DNA of 64,000 bases. Source: JBBDMX01 sp040878035. GTDB lineage: Bacteria > Planctomycetota > Phycisphaerae > Phycisphaerales > Phycisphaeraceae. The notes under the pieces are model-generated. The model searched no databases. It was not told the origin of the DNA and saw only the letters and a list, made by a program, of their open reading frames with translations. Below, piece after piece: positions 9,582-18,229 of this stretch (positions are counted from its first letter, which is position 1; each line of letters begins with the position of its first letter). The stretch is taken from assembly GCA_040878035.1 (NCBI GenBank), contig JBBDMX010000095.1:3158-67157 (forward strand), written 5' to 3'. The translations under genes and the position numbers were made by a program.

Positions 9582-11882
9582 TTGGCACTATTCCGTTCAC
9601 CTCGACTCCGCCGCCGCATCACCCCGCGGCCCAGCCAACCGCGCTGGCTGCTGTGGTGGCGGCCCGAGCGCGCCTGGGCTGCCTTCTACATCGTCGCCCT
9701 GACGCTGGTCGCCGGCCTCATCAGCATGCGCGGCCAGGAAGGGCCACGCTTCGAGGTGGGCCAGACCGTTCCCCGTGCCGTGGTGGCGCGCGTACGCTTC
9801 GAGGCCGTCAACAACGCCCAGACCAACAACAAGAAGACCGACGCCTACGGGGCTCAGCCCGCCGTCTATGTGCCCAACGATGTCTACCTCGAGTCCGTGC
9901 GCAAGGACCTCAAGGCTCTGATCGCCCTGGGCAGCGACCGCAGCATCACCAGCATTGAGCAGATCCCGCCCAAGGTGCGCCAGGACTACCAGCTCGATCC
10001 CGAGGGCCGGGCCCTGGCGGAGCTGCGCCTCTTTGGCACGGCGGCGTCGTCCCAGCCGTCCTGGGAGGTGTTGACGGCCAACCTGATGATCGACCTGGCG
10101 AGTCTGGCGGCGCTGGACAGCGCCCAGGCTGCGCAAGAGCGCGACAAGACGCAGCGCGCCCCCAACATCATCATCAAGCACCCGACCCGCGGCGAACTGG
10201 ATCGCTACGACAACGCCATCATCGCCGTGCCCGCTGAGGTGGCGGCCCTGCGCGACCGCGTGGCGGCGCTGGTCGAGGAGCTGCGCTTTCCGCGCGACCT
10301 TCAGCCCTCGATCCTGGCGGTGGTGATGCGCGATCCCCGGCCCACCTATTTGCTGGACAGCCAGGAAACCGAGCGGCGCAAGGAATTGGCGCAGAAGAGC
10401 CAGCCGGAGGTCAAGCGCACGTTCGATGCCAACCAGGTGATCATTCCCGCCGGTACGCTGCTGTCCGAGACGGATGTGAAGTACCTGCGTGCCGAGCAGA
10501 CTGCCTTCAAGGCGGCGGTCAACACGCTGAGCCTGTGGCTCCAGCGCATCGCCATCATGGGGCTCATCGCGCTGATCGCCGTGGGCCTTTGGGTCTACAT
10601 CAGCGCTTATAACGTGCGCATCCTGGAGAATCCCACGCGCGGCGCCGCCCTGGTCGGCCTGCTGCTGCTGTGCCAGTTGATCGCCGTCACCTTCACCAAC
10701 CTTCAGCCGGCGTTCGTGATTTTCACCACCGCCGTGCCCGTCTTGCTGGCGGCGATCGTGCTGGCGATCGCCTACGACCAGCGCTTCGCCGTCGCCACCG
10801 GGCTGGTCATGGCGCTGCTGGTGGCCATCAGCCTCAATCTTTCACCGGGCCATTTGCTGATCCTGCTGGCGGGCGTGGGCGTCGCGGCGGCGTGCCTCGA
10901 CGAGGTGCGCACACGATCCCGGCTGGTCCTGGTCGGCCTGTGGGCCGGCCTGGCCATGGGTGCCACCGCCCTGCTGGTCAACATCGCCCAGCAGCCTCTC
11001 ACCCCCAGCCTCCAGATCGACCTCATCCGTTTCGACACCATCTCGGCGCTGGCGGCGGGACTGATCACCGGCCTCTTCGTCCAGGGCGTCCTGCCCGCCA
11101 TCGAACGCGCCTTCAAAGTCACCACCGCCATGACTCTCAAGGAGCTGACCGACGCATCGCACCCGCTGCTGCGCCGCCTGGCGCAGGAAGCGCCGGGCAC
11201 GTATCAGCACTCGCTGCGGCTGGCGGACATCGCCGAAGCCGCCGCCGACGCCATCGACGCCAATTCCCTGCTCTGCAAGGTCGGCGCCCTCTACCACGAC
11301 ATTGGCAAGATCAACAAGCCGCTCTACTTCATCGAGAACACGACCGACGGGCTCAACCGGCACAGCAAGCTTTCGCCGGCGATGAGCCTGCTGATCATCG
11401 TGGGCCACGTGAAGGACGGCGTGGAGATGGCGCGTGAATACCGCCTGCCCGGCCCGCTGCGGCATTTCATCGAGTCGCACCACGGCACCACGCTGGTCGA
11501 GTACTTCTACCACGCTGCCCGCAAGCAGAGCGATGCCCAGCAGACGCCGGCGCCGACCGAGTTTGAGTTCCGTTACCCCGGCCCGCTGCCCAGGACCCGC
11601 GAGGCCGCCATCCTCATGCTCGGCGACAGCGTCGAGGCCTCGGTGCGCACGCTCGACGAGCCCACCCAGCCGCGCATCCGCCAACTGGTGCACGACCTGG
11701 CACAAAAACGCCTGCGCGACGGGCAGTTCAACGAGTGCAACCTGTCCCTGAGCGAACTGCACAATATCGAGGAATCCATGATCAAGACCGTGAGCGTGAT
11801 GTACCACGGCCGAGTGAAGTACCCGACGGACCAGAAGAAGGAATCGCCGACATCGCCGCCGGTGCAGCAGCGCAGCGCGTGA
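9582..11882 (+). CDS. pgpH: 7TM-HD phosphodiesterase (PgpH/YqfF family)
   Basis: Membrane protein of the family that hydrolyses c-di-AMP in Firmicutes, though the substrate here is not proven. Residues about 30-48 are a first membrane helix, then an extracytoplasmic 7TMR-HDED domain runs to about 310. Seven membrane helices follow to about 520, and a cytoplasmic HD domain completes the protein. The HD metal motif is visible as LYHDIGKINKP, with later metal ligands in HVKDGVEMA and ESHHGTTLVEYFYH. The start appears to be TTG at 9582, since no ATG or GTG fits before the first helix; the exact start is uncertain. It follows phoH by 60 bases, as in many phyla. Confidence 0.92.
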   Translation: MALFRSPRLRRRITPRPSQPRWLLWWRPERAWAAFYIVALTLVAGLISMRGQEGPRFEVGQTVPRAVVARVRFEAVNNAQTNNKKTDAYGAQPAVYVPNDVYLESVRKDLKALIALGSDRSITSIEQIPPKVRQDYQLDPEGRALAELRLFGTAASSQPSWEVLTANLMIDLASLAALDSAQAAQERDKTQRAPNIIIKHPTRGELDRYDNAIIAVPAEVAALRDRVAALVEELRFPRDLQPSILAVVMRDPRPTYLLDSQETERRKELAQKSQPEVKRTFDANQVIIPAGTLLSETDVKYLRAEQTAFKAAVNTLSLWLQRIAIMGLIALIAVGLWVYISAYNVRILENPTRGAALVGLLLLCQLIAVTFTNLQPAFVIFTTAVPVLLAAIVLAIAYDQRFAVATGLVMALLVAISLNLSPGHLLILLAGVGVAAACLDEVRTRSRLVLVGLWAGLAMGATALLVNIAQQPLTPSLQIDLIRFDTISALAAGLITGLFVQGVLPAIERAFKVTTAMTLKELTDASHPLLRRLAQEAPGTYQHSLRLADIAEAAADAIDANSLLCKVGALYHDIGKINKPLYFIENTTDGLNRHSKLSPAMSLLIIVGHVKDGVEMAREYRLPGPLRHFIESHHGTTLVEYFYHAARKQSDAQQTPAPTEFEFRYPGPLPRTREAAILMLGDSVEASVRTLDEPTQPRIRQLVHDLAQKRLRDGQFNECNLSLSELHNIEESMIKTVSVMYHGRVKYPTDQKKESPTSPPVQQRSA

Positions 11883-11890
11883 GGGCGCGC

Positions 11891-11973
11891 AGAATTTTTG
11901 ATTTCGGATTTCGGATTTCGGATTTGAGGGAGCCTCAAGCCGGGGCAGAGGCTCTGCGCCGCCCCGGGTTTCC
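11891..11973. repeat. Composite repeat: GGATTTC tandem (family B) plus CCGGGGC/GCCCCGGG palindrome (family C)
   Basis: Four GATTTCG units (11895-11926) are followed by CAAGCCGGGGCAGAGG and CCGCCCCGGGTTTCC, a hairpin. The same B+C combination, in the same order, lies inside the inositol-phosphatase-like gene at 13479-13563. This copy fills the gap between convergent pgpH and galU. Confidence 0.9.
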
Positions 11974-11986
11974 GACACAGCAAAGC

Positions 11987-12973
11987 TCACCGCTTGGCAA
12001 TGCTCTTAAGCTGCTCCGCCAGTAACCTTGCGATGGCTTCGACGATTTCGCCGCGGTGCTTGCCCGCCAGCGCCAGGGCGATCTGCGTTTCCATCAGGCC
12101 ATAGGGAATGCCCGTGTCGAAGCGCTGGCCTTCGATGGTGCACGCGCCGTAGGCCCCGTCTTTGAGCAGGTGCTCGCGCATATATTCCTGCGAACTGGTG
12201 AGCTGGATTTCGCCTTTTTCGCGGAGATTATTGCTGATGTGATGGTGCAGGGCGTCGAAGATGGCCGGGGGAAAGATGTGCAGGCCGAAGTGGCACAGGT
12301 AGTAGCCCGGCGGCAGGCCCGCCGAACGAAGGTGCTCGCCGGCGTATTGCTCGCTGGGCTTCTCGTAAATCGCCTGGACCTTGTACGTGCCCTCTGCCGC
12401 GTCGATCGGCTCGCCCTTGATCGTGCCAAACAGACTCAGGTGCTTGCCCGCCGTGGGTTGCACGCCGCTCATCGCCTCGACGCCGCCGACCCCCGCTGCG
12501 TGGTACTTGCGGATGAGTTGCGTGGCGCAGTTGTCGCCGTTGGCGCTGATGTAAATGTGGTCGCCCAGCATGAGCAGGAACGGCTCATCGCCGACAAATT
12601 CGCGGGCCTGATACACGGCATCGCCGTAGCCCTCGGGCTTGTGCTGCGCCACAAAGTGCAGCCGTTCGCCAAACTCCTCCAGCTTTTCGCTCTGGAGAAT
12701 CGCCCAGTCCTTGCCGCGAAAGGCACGCAGCGTCTCGTCGCTCATGCGGCGGAAGTAGTCGCGGTACTGCTTCTCGTCGCCGGGCTGGGTGACGATGCAG
12801 ATCTCCTCGACGCCGGCGGCGATGGCCTCCTCACCGATGATCTGGATGATCGGCTTGGCCAGGCCGTCGGCATCGACCAGGGGAAACATCTCCTTCTGCA
12901 CGGCACTGGAGGCGGGATACTGGCGCGTGCCTCGACCCGCGGCGGTAATAACGGCTTTGCGGACTTTTCTCAT
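11987..12973 (-). CDS. galU: UTP-glucose-1-phosphate uridylyltransferase
   Basis: Makes UDP-glucose from UTP and glucose-1-phosphate. The start at 12973 (MRKVRKAVITAAGRGTR) places the nucleotide-binding signature AAGRGTRQYPASS at the usual N-terminal position; an in-frame upstream extension is not needed. The family motifs EMFPLVDADGLAKPIIQ and FDTGIPYGLMET are present. At 328 residues it is near the normal length. It is the last gene of a minus-strand group with the ROK regulator, GHMP kinase and phosphatase. Together these suggest activation of a free sugar to a sugar-1-phosphate and then to a UDP-sugar. Confidence 0.95.
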   Translation of the reverse strand: MRKVRKAVITAAGRGTRQYPASSAVQKEMFPLVDADGLAKPIIQIIGEEAIAAGVEEICIVTQPGDEKQYRDYFRRMSDETLRAFRGKDWAILQSEKLEEFGERLHFVAQHKPEGYGDAVYQAREFVGDEPFLLMLGDHIYISANGDNCATQLIRKYHAAGVGGVEAMSGVQPTAGKHLSLFGTIKGEPIDAAEGTYKVQAIYEKPSEQYAGEHLRSAGLPPGYYLCHFGLHIFPPAIFDALHHHISNNLREKGEIQLTSSQEYMREHLLKDGAYGACTIEGQRFDTGIPYGLMETQIALALAGKHRGEIVEAIARLLAEQLKSIAKR

Positions 12974-12993
12974 GGTGGTACCTGACTCCCTGG

Positions 12994-14073
12994 CTAATGA
13001 ATGCCTCGCTCGGCGAAGAACTGCCGGATCACCGGCTCGATTGCGTGGCGCAGCGCGGCGTTGGCGTAGCCGCACCAGTGCACGCCGGTGTGCACGTCCA
13101 TCGGCGGCCGCAGATCACCGCCCAGCCCGTCGGTGAGGATCACCCCGGCCCGTTGCGCTACCAGCATGCCCGCCAGGTCGTAGGGATGACACTCCAAACC
13201 GCGAATCGCCTTGCCCGTCTGCTTTTCCAGAATGCGGTAGAAAAGAGGACGCAGGTCGCAGCAGAAGCGGTCGTGGCCGATCATCAGTTCCACCATCTGC
13301 CCCGCGGTGGTGATGTATTGATCGTCGAAGACCGCGGCACTGCCCGGGGCGACGTCGCCCAGCGTGGCGTGCACGATGCGCTCCATCAGCTCCGAGGCGA
13401 GCACCTTGGTGCCGGGGAAAAAGTTGGACACCTGGGCAAAGCCGTTGAGGAGCGTCGCGGCGGTGCTGGGACCAATCGGAATTTCGGATTTCGGATTTCG
13501 GATTTCGGATTTGAGAATTGGGGGATCAAGCCGGGGCAGAGGCTTTGCGCCGCCCCGGGTTTCCTCACGATAACCCCTGGCCTGTTGCCCGCGCACCGCC
13601 ACAAACGCATCGGCCCACCCCGCCTTGCTCGTCGGCAACTCCACGATGACCGACGCCAACGCATCGGCCACGCTCGTCGCCTCTCCGCGGTCTTCCGCTA
13701 CTGCTGCGATGAACCACGCCGAGCGCTTGTCGTACATGATGTTCCGCGTGCCGTCGATCGGGTCAACGATCAGTCTGTACCCGGCCCCTTGATTCGCTTG
13801 CGGTTTAGCATCGAACTCTCTGCGCCCACTTTCTCCCATTCCCTCCGCCACCAACACCAACGGCCGGCACGCCGCGGGCCACGCCGCGATATGTTCCTCG
13901 ATCACCGGCTCCACATGACGGTCGATCGCGAAGATCGTGTCGCCGCCCTCCTGCGCCACCGCCGTGGCCATATCTTCCCCGCCATCGCGCGCCGCGATCA
14001 GCCGATGGCGCACCGCCACGCCCAGCTCTTCCAGCCGGTGCATCCACGCCGATGGTTCGTTGACATCGTTCAC
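12994..14073 (-). CDS. Inositol monophosphatase-like enzyme interrupted by an in-frame repeat
   Basis: The metal-binding motif VDPIDGTRN (canonical DPxDGTxN) and an upstream acidic metal ligand region (VAEGMGE) place it in the FIG/inositol-phosphatase superfamily, which releases phosphate from small sugar or inositol phosphates. A GTG start at 14073 overlaps the TGA of the GHMP kinase by 4 bases, so translation is probably coupled. Residues about 170-198 are encoded by a family B+C repeat (RNPKSEIP is typical of it), in frame, between a beta strand (VAVRGQQARGY) and the second half (GPSTAATLLNG). The second metal motif near the C-terminus is less standard, so activity is uncertain. Confidence 0.85.
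   Translation of the reverse strand: MNDVNEPSAWMHRLEELGVAVRHRLIAARDGGEDMATAVAQEGGDTIFAIDRHVEPVIEEHIAAWPAACRPLVLVAEGMGESGRREFDAKPQANQGAGYRLIVDPIDGTRNIMYDKRSAWFIAAVAEDRGEATSVADALASVIVELPTSKAGWADAFVAVRGQQARGYREETRGGAKPLPRLDPPILKSEIRNPKSEIPIGPSTAATLLNGFAQVSNFFPGTKVLASELMERIVHATLGDVAPGSAAVFDDQYITTAGQMVELMIGHDRFCCDLRPLFYRILEKQTGKAIRGLECHPYDLAGMLVAQRAGVILTDGLGGDLRPPMDVHTGVHWCGYANAALRHAIEPVIRQFFAERGIH
13479..13563. repeat. Composite family B+C repeat inside the inositol-phosphatase-like gene
   Basis: About five GGATTTC units followed by the CAAGCCGGGGCAGAGG...CCGCCCCGGG hairpin, nearly identical to 11891-11973. The host reading frame crosses it without a stop. Confidence 0.9.
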
Positions 14074-15476
14074 GGCAGCTCCCTCGGTGAGATGGCCACA
14101 GCGCCCAGTTCCGCCGCCCCGGGGCTGGTGCCCTCGAAATACAGCGTGCTGCGCCCGGTTTCCTCCTCATAGTCGTGCGCCAGCACCGCCACCGCGGCGC
14201 GGGTGTCCTCGTCATCGCGCATGAGAATGGCTACCGTGCCGCCGCAGCCCCCGCCGGTGATCTTGGCGCCGTAAAAGCCCTGCTCGGTCCCGCGCTCCTG
14301 CACCATGTCCACCAGCCGATCCGTCAGCGGGTGACCCAGATTGGCGCACTTGCTGTAGCTGGTGTGGCTCTCGTACATGCGCATGCCCGCCTCCTGCATG
14401 TGCTTTTCGACCATGTCGTGCGGGCCTTGCTCGCGCAGCAGCTCCACAAACGTGCGCACGCGCGACATCTCCAGCACGTGATGGTCCGCCGCGGAGCGCA
14501 CGGCGTAGGTCCGGTCGGGTTGCACGGTCGTGACCGGATCATTGGTCGAAGCAAACAGATTGAGGAACGCCTGGCCGGTGATCGTCTCGGGCAAATGCGT
14601 GCGCAGGTGATCGCGGTAGAGGTCGGCATCGACGTTGGCCAGGTGGCCGGAAGTGGGATCGGGTGACTGGTGGGTTGACAGAATCTTCTGGGCCATGAAG
14701 GCGGCGACGCGGGTGTCGGTGTAGGGATCACCGCGCACCTCGTGCCGCACACCGCTGTACAGGCCGGCGAGCATGTAACCTTCCGGCACCTGCACCTGTC
14801 CCAGCACCTGGGCGGGCTGTCCGTCGTTGCCGACCTGGCAGAGGATTTCCAGCATCGAGCCTTGTTGCCCCAGTGCCGCGGTCACCTGGTCCATCACGCC
14901 GCAGGGCGCCCCCACCACGCGGTTCTCCACCGCCTGGCACGCCACCGCCAGCGCCATCGGCTCCAGCGCCACGTCCCACAACTTCGCCAGCGCCGTCATG
15001 GCCGCCACCTCAATGGCGGCGCTGGAAGATACGCCCCCGCCTGAGGGGACATCGCTGTCGAGGAAGATCGTCGCGCCCGCCCTGGCCGAGGCCGGCGAGT
15101 GATTGTGCATCAGCCACCACGCACAGCCCACCAGATAACGCGCCCAGGCATCATCGTCGTGCAGCAGCGCCCCAGCGCCGCCCGCATCGACATCGCCAAG
15201 CCCGGCCGCGTCAACCGCGACCGTGTCCTTCTCCTGCGCGCTGTGCACGACGAACCGGCCATCTTCACGAGCCTGCACCGCGACACCCGCGGCAATGGCC
15301 AGTGGCATCTCGCACACCAGCGAGCCGCTGTAATCGGCGATGCCTCCCATCACATCCAACCGCCCCGGGGCCCGCGCCAGCGCGACAGGCGCCTTATTCA
15401 GCAGACCACTGGCGCGCAGAGCTTTGCCCATGCGCGGCAACGGTTCCCAGGACATGATCGACGATGACTGATTCAT
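14070..15476 (-). CDS. GHMP sugar kinase (L-arabinokinase/galactokinase-like)
   Basis: ATP-dependent anomeric sugar kinase. The first motif reads APGRLDVMGGIADYSGS, which matches plant L-arabinokinase-type kinases better than galactokinase (usually RVNLIGEHTDY). The phosphate-binding GHMP motif is PSGGGVSSSAAIEVA and the C-terminal motif is KITGGGCGGTVAIL. At 468 residues it is slightly longer than galactokinase. It precedes the phosphatase with a 4-base overlap and galU, under a ROK regulator, so it probably feeds a sugar-1-phosphate into nucleotide-sugar synthesis. The substrate (arabinose, galactose or another sugar) cannot be read from the sequence. Confidence 0.88.
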   Translation of the reverse strand: MNQSSSIMSWEPLPRMGKALRASGLLNKAPVALARAPGRLDVMGGIADYSGSLVCEMPLAIAAGVAVQAREDGRFVVHSAQEKDTVAVDAAGLGDVDAGGAGALLHDDDAWARYLVGCAWWLMHNHSPASARAGATIFLDSDVPSGGGVSSSAAIEVAAMTALAKLWDVALEPMALAVACQAVENRVVGAPCGVMDQVTAALGQQGSMLEILCQVGNDGQPAQVLGQVQVPEGYMLAGLYSGVRHEVRGDPYTDTRVAAFMAQKILSTHQSPDPTSGHLANVDADLYRDHLRTHLPETITGQAFLNLFASTNDPVTTVQPDRTYAVRSAADHHVLEMSRVRTFVELLREQGPHDMVEKHMQEAGMRMYESHTSYSKCANLGHPLTDRLVDMVQERGTEQGFYGAKITGGGCGGTVAILMRDDEDTRAAVAVLAHDYEEETGRSTLYFEGTSPGAAELGAVAISPRELP

Positions 15477-15515
15477 CCGGCGCTACTCCTGACGATATTG
15501 AGCCGGCGTTCTTGC

Positions 15516-15645
15516 CCCCTCTCCCTTCTGAGGGAGAGGGTTGGGGTGAGGGTGGTCGCGCCATCGTGCACGGACGTCGTGGATTCTCGTCGCATTTCCG
15601 CCATACCAGCACCCTCACCTAACCTCTCCCTCAGAAGGGAGAGGG
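15516..15645. repeat. Family I inverted repeat (CCCTCTCCCT...AGGGAGAGGG)
   Basis: Two arms of about 37 bases (15516-15556 and 15609-15645), each itself a small palindrome around CTCCCTTCTGAGGGAG, face each other across about 50 bases. This is the shape of a small non-autonomous element. The right arm overlaps the 3' end of the ROK gene and supplies its last eight codons and stop. Confidence 0.88.
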
Positions 15646-16865
15646 ACCGGAAAACGCACTGCATCATCGTCCACCGGTAAGAGCACGCGATCAATCGCGG
15701 CGGCGACCAATCCCGCCGCCCGGCGCCGCGGGGCGCTCTGGCAGACGGTCGTCCCGAAGCGCGACCACATCGCCGAGCGCTCGATCCGCTGCCCCAGCCG
15801 CTGCACCACGCCCGGCCCCAGTTCCGCCAGCGCCCCGGTGATCACCACCTGGCGCACGCCCAGCATGTTCATCGCCGCGACGATGATCAGCGCCGCGGCG
15901 TCCAAGGCCCCCGCCAGCCAGCGCTCGATCCCGTGGGCCGCGATATGCGCCGCCATGCCCTGCCAGGAGCTCATCGCCCCGCGGTGATGCTCGACATAGC
16001 TCTGGAGCAGCCCTTGCCGGGACAGCAGGGTTTCGATGCAACCGGCGCCGCCACAGCCGCACTTACGCGTATTGCCTTGCACAGGTGTGTGGCCCAATTC
16101 ACCTGAGAGCGGCAGGGGCGACTGGTAGAGCTGGTGATCGATCACGGCCGCGGCACCGACGCCCTGGCCAAAGTCCACCAGCAGAAAATCGCCGGCGCCT
16201 CGGCAAGCGGGGTTGGCGGCCATGTGGCCCAGCGCCAGGGCGCGGATTTCCTGCACCAGGCAGACCGGCACGTCCCACACGGATCGCACGATGCTGGCCA
16301 GTTGGGCCTCCTGCGTCCAATGCAGATTGGGCGAGAGCAGCACGCGGCCGGCGGGTTCATCGACGACGCCGGGGACGCTGATGGCGACGGCCCAGGGATC
16401 GGTCACGTCGAGGTCGGCGGCGGCGGCGGCCAGGCGGCGGGCCCAGGCGGCGGCGGAGCGCGGCGTGGCGAACTCGAGGGGCCAGCGCTCGTCGTCGGGA
16501 CCGGCGATGGGCAGCGCCGCCAGGCGCGTGGTGCGCACGCCAAGCTGGAGCGCCAAGAGGCGATGGGTTTGGCGATTGAGGCGGAGCATGCGGGCGGGCC
16601 GGCCCAGGGCCGAGTCAGAGCCGCGCCGCGTAAGCCCGCGGTTGTTCGTCCGCAGGCCTACGCCTTGCGGCTCGGATAGGGACGTGGCATCGATCTCCTC
16701 GACATAGCCGGACTCGAGCAGTTCATCAGCGACCTTGCCGACGGTCGGAACGCTAAGGCCGGTGGCTTTGGCCAGGTCGGCGCGGCAGGCGCCGCCGGTC
16801 TGGCGCAGGCGGTCGAAGACGGCGCGAACGTTGAGTCGGCGAAGATGGGCGGGAACGCCTGGCAT
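15615..16865 (-). CDS. ROK-family transcriptional regulator
   Basis: Residues about 8-65 are a winged helix (LSVPTVGKVADELLESGYV). Residues about 85-400 are the ROK sugar-binding fold with DFGQGVGAA and the zinc motif CGCGGAGCIE (canonical CxCGxxGCxE). It probably represses its own operon when its sugar is absent. Residues about 64-83, in the linker to the ROK domain, come from a family F palindromic repeat in frame; the normal GRPARMLRLN linker motif follows it. The last residues (PLPSEGEVR) and the stop come from the family I repeat at 15609-15645. At 416 residues it is slightly long for the family because of these additions. Confidence 0.92.
   Translation of the reverse strand: MPGVPAHLRRLNVRAVFDRLRQTGGACRADLAKATGLSVPTVGKVADELLESGYVEEIDATSLSEPQGVGLRTNNRGLTRRGSDSALGRPARMLRLNRQTHRLLALQLGVRTTRLAALPIAGPDDERWPLEFATPRSAAAWARRLAAAAADLDVTDPWAVAISVPGVVDEPAGRVLLSPNLHWTQEAQLASIVRSVWDVPVCLVQEIRALALGHMAANPACRGAGDFLLVDFGQGVGAAAVIDHQLYQSPLPLSGELGHTPVQGNTRKCGCGGAGCIETLLSRQGLLQSYVEHHRGAMSSWQGMAAHIAAHGIERWLAGALDAAALIIVAAMNMLGVRQVVITGALAELGPGVVQRLGQRIERSAMWSRFGTTVCQSAPRRRAAGLVAAAIDRVLLPVDDDAVRFPVPLPSEGEVR
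16617..16674. repeat. Family F palindrome in the ROK gene
   Basis: GAGCCGCGCCGCGTAAGCCC at the left faces GCCTACGCCTTGCGGCTC at the right. A related half (GCGGGCTTACGCCGCGCGGC) occurs at 29219-29248. It is in frame within the coding region. Confidence 0.8.
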
Positions 16866-16874
16866 ACTTAAGTA

Positions 16875-16886
16875 ACTTAATTAAGT
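16875..16886. promoter_or_regulatory. Candidate ROK operator, 12-bp palindrome
   Basis: The perfect palindrome ACTTAATTAAGT lies 9 bases upstream of the ROK start codon, inside an AT-rich island in otherwise GC-rich DNA. Its position fits negative autoregulation. ROK repressors such as NagC and XylR bind AT-rich palindromes, but this exact site is not a known one. Confidence 0.5.
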
Positions 16887-16929
16887 AAGGTGCGGATGTC
16901 AATAGGCACGACCCTGGGAGTTCTTTCAG

Positions 16930-17039
16930 AGCCCCCGCTGCGCATCCATTTGCTTTCTCTGCCTACGCACTATCAGGCCGATCCGCTGCGATGCTCCGGG
17001 GGCGCGGGCGAGAAGCGCAGAACCCCCGCTGCGCATCCC
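16930..17039. repeat. Two direct copies of CCCCCGCTGCGCATCC
   Basis: One copy is at 16931-16946 and a second at 17023-17038, in the gap between the ROK gene and the zinc-ribbon gene. No gene is seen in this gap. Confidence 0.6.
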
Positions 17040-17097
17040 TGCCCCCTTGACTACCTACGCGTGATCCGGATGCGCTGGAATTGCCCCCGTTTTGTGG

Positions 17098-17961
17098 TCA
17101 GGGGCTGGGTTGCCCCGCGGGCAGGGGCACACAATCTATCTGCGGCACCAGGTCGGCCAGTTTGGTTTCCTGAACATTGCCGTCCATGCGAAAGTCAACG
17201 AACTGCTGGCCGTCCCATCGGGCGCACGCACGCAGCGCCACCGAGCCGTAACAAATGGCGGCGATCTTGTTCTGTTGCAGGTCGTAGATCACGTTTGCCT
17301 TGCCGACGATCTGACCCTCCTGGTTGAGCAGCGCGCCACCGAAGCGGAGTTCCGTGGGAATTTCCGTGATGATGATCGGATCGACCGGGACGACCGCGGC
17401 GACCAGTCTTGACGACCTGACCACTTGGTTGGCAAACTGCTCGATGCGGCTGGTGTGCTCGGTCATCAGGGCGCTGTATTGCGTGCGCTTCTGCACCAGC
17501 GGCCTGATACCCAACGCGTAGAACAGGGCGACGATCCCAACCAGAAGCAACAAGATCAGCAGCGGCCTGGGAATGGTCAGCCTGACGCGCGGCTTTGCTT
17601 GGGCATCATCCGTCTCTGTCGCCGAAAGACCCCTAGTCACGATCGTCGCCTTACCTTTCTTGATGTTGAATCCGCATTCAATGCACAAGACAGCGCCGCC
17701 CTTGAGTGGCTTGGCGCAGGACGGACACAGTTCCGCCGTCAAAGGGGCATCGCCCTTCCCGAGCGTTCCAGGTTGCTTTGATGGCTTGGCGGGCTGCGCC
17801 GGCGCGGAGGACTGCGCCCCGGCCTTGCTCATAGCCATCGGCAGCGCCGGCACCGTGAGCGGGGCGCCACAGCGGCATTTTGCCTTGCGGCCGACGGGGG
17901 CAACTTGCCAGCGAAAACTGGCTTTACAGGAAGGGCACACAAATCGCGGTTCTTCTGCCAT
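17098..17961 (-). CDS. Zinc-ribbon membrane protein of unknown function
   Basis: I start at 17961 (MAEEPRFVCPSCK), just before the first zinc ribbon; a longer start at 18012 is possible. The N-terminal ribbon has CPSC and CRC pairs, and a second ribbon follows at about residues 92-115 (CPSCAKPL, CIECGFN). A membrane helix of about 20 residues (LLILLLLVGIVALFYALG) divides the cytoplasmic ribbons from a C-terminal domain of about 130 residues with the phrase TELRFGGALL. Proteins of this layout are common in planctomycetes and are mostly uncharacterised. It is divergent from the thioredoxin-like gene. Confidence 0.75.
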   Translation of the reverse strand: MAEEPRFVCPSCKASFRWQVAPVGRKAKCRCGAPLTVPALPMAMSKAGAQSSAPAQPAKPSKQPGTLGKGDAPLTAELCPSCAKPLKGGAVLCIECGFNIKKGKATIVTRGLSATETDDAQAKPRVRLTIPRPLLILLLLVGIVALFYALGIRPLVQKRTQYSALMTEHTSRIEQFANQVVRSSRLVAAVVPVDPIIITEIPTELRFGGALLNQEGQIVGKANVIYDLQQNKIAAICYGSVALRACARWDGQQFVDFRMDGNVQETKLADLVPQIDCVPLPAGQPSP

Positions 17962-18229
17962 GGTGGGTTCTCTGGCGCAAAAGGGATCCCTTATCCAGGT
18001 AAAGTCAGGCATGCCCGCAGCAAGTGATGGGAGCTATCTTACCACATCATTGTCCTTTTATCGCCCGGGATCACGCGCCTGACAATCCGGGGCATCACGC
18101 CACGCGGCCCCGAACGCGCGGAAACTCACCACCGCAAGAACCCGATGAGCTTGGATTTCCTTTGCCTTGCCTCGACCGGCCCGTACAATCCGCAGAGCGA
18201 TGCAATCCACTTACGATGGGGCTTTTGTC

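Noticed and set aside
15516..15645. An insertion sequence
   Set aside because: No transposase frame and no target duplication are visible; only short inverted arms are present, so at most a non-autonomous element.
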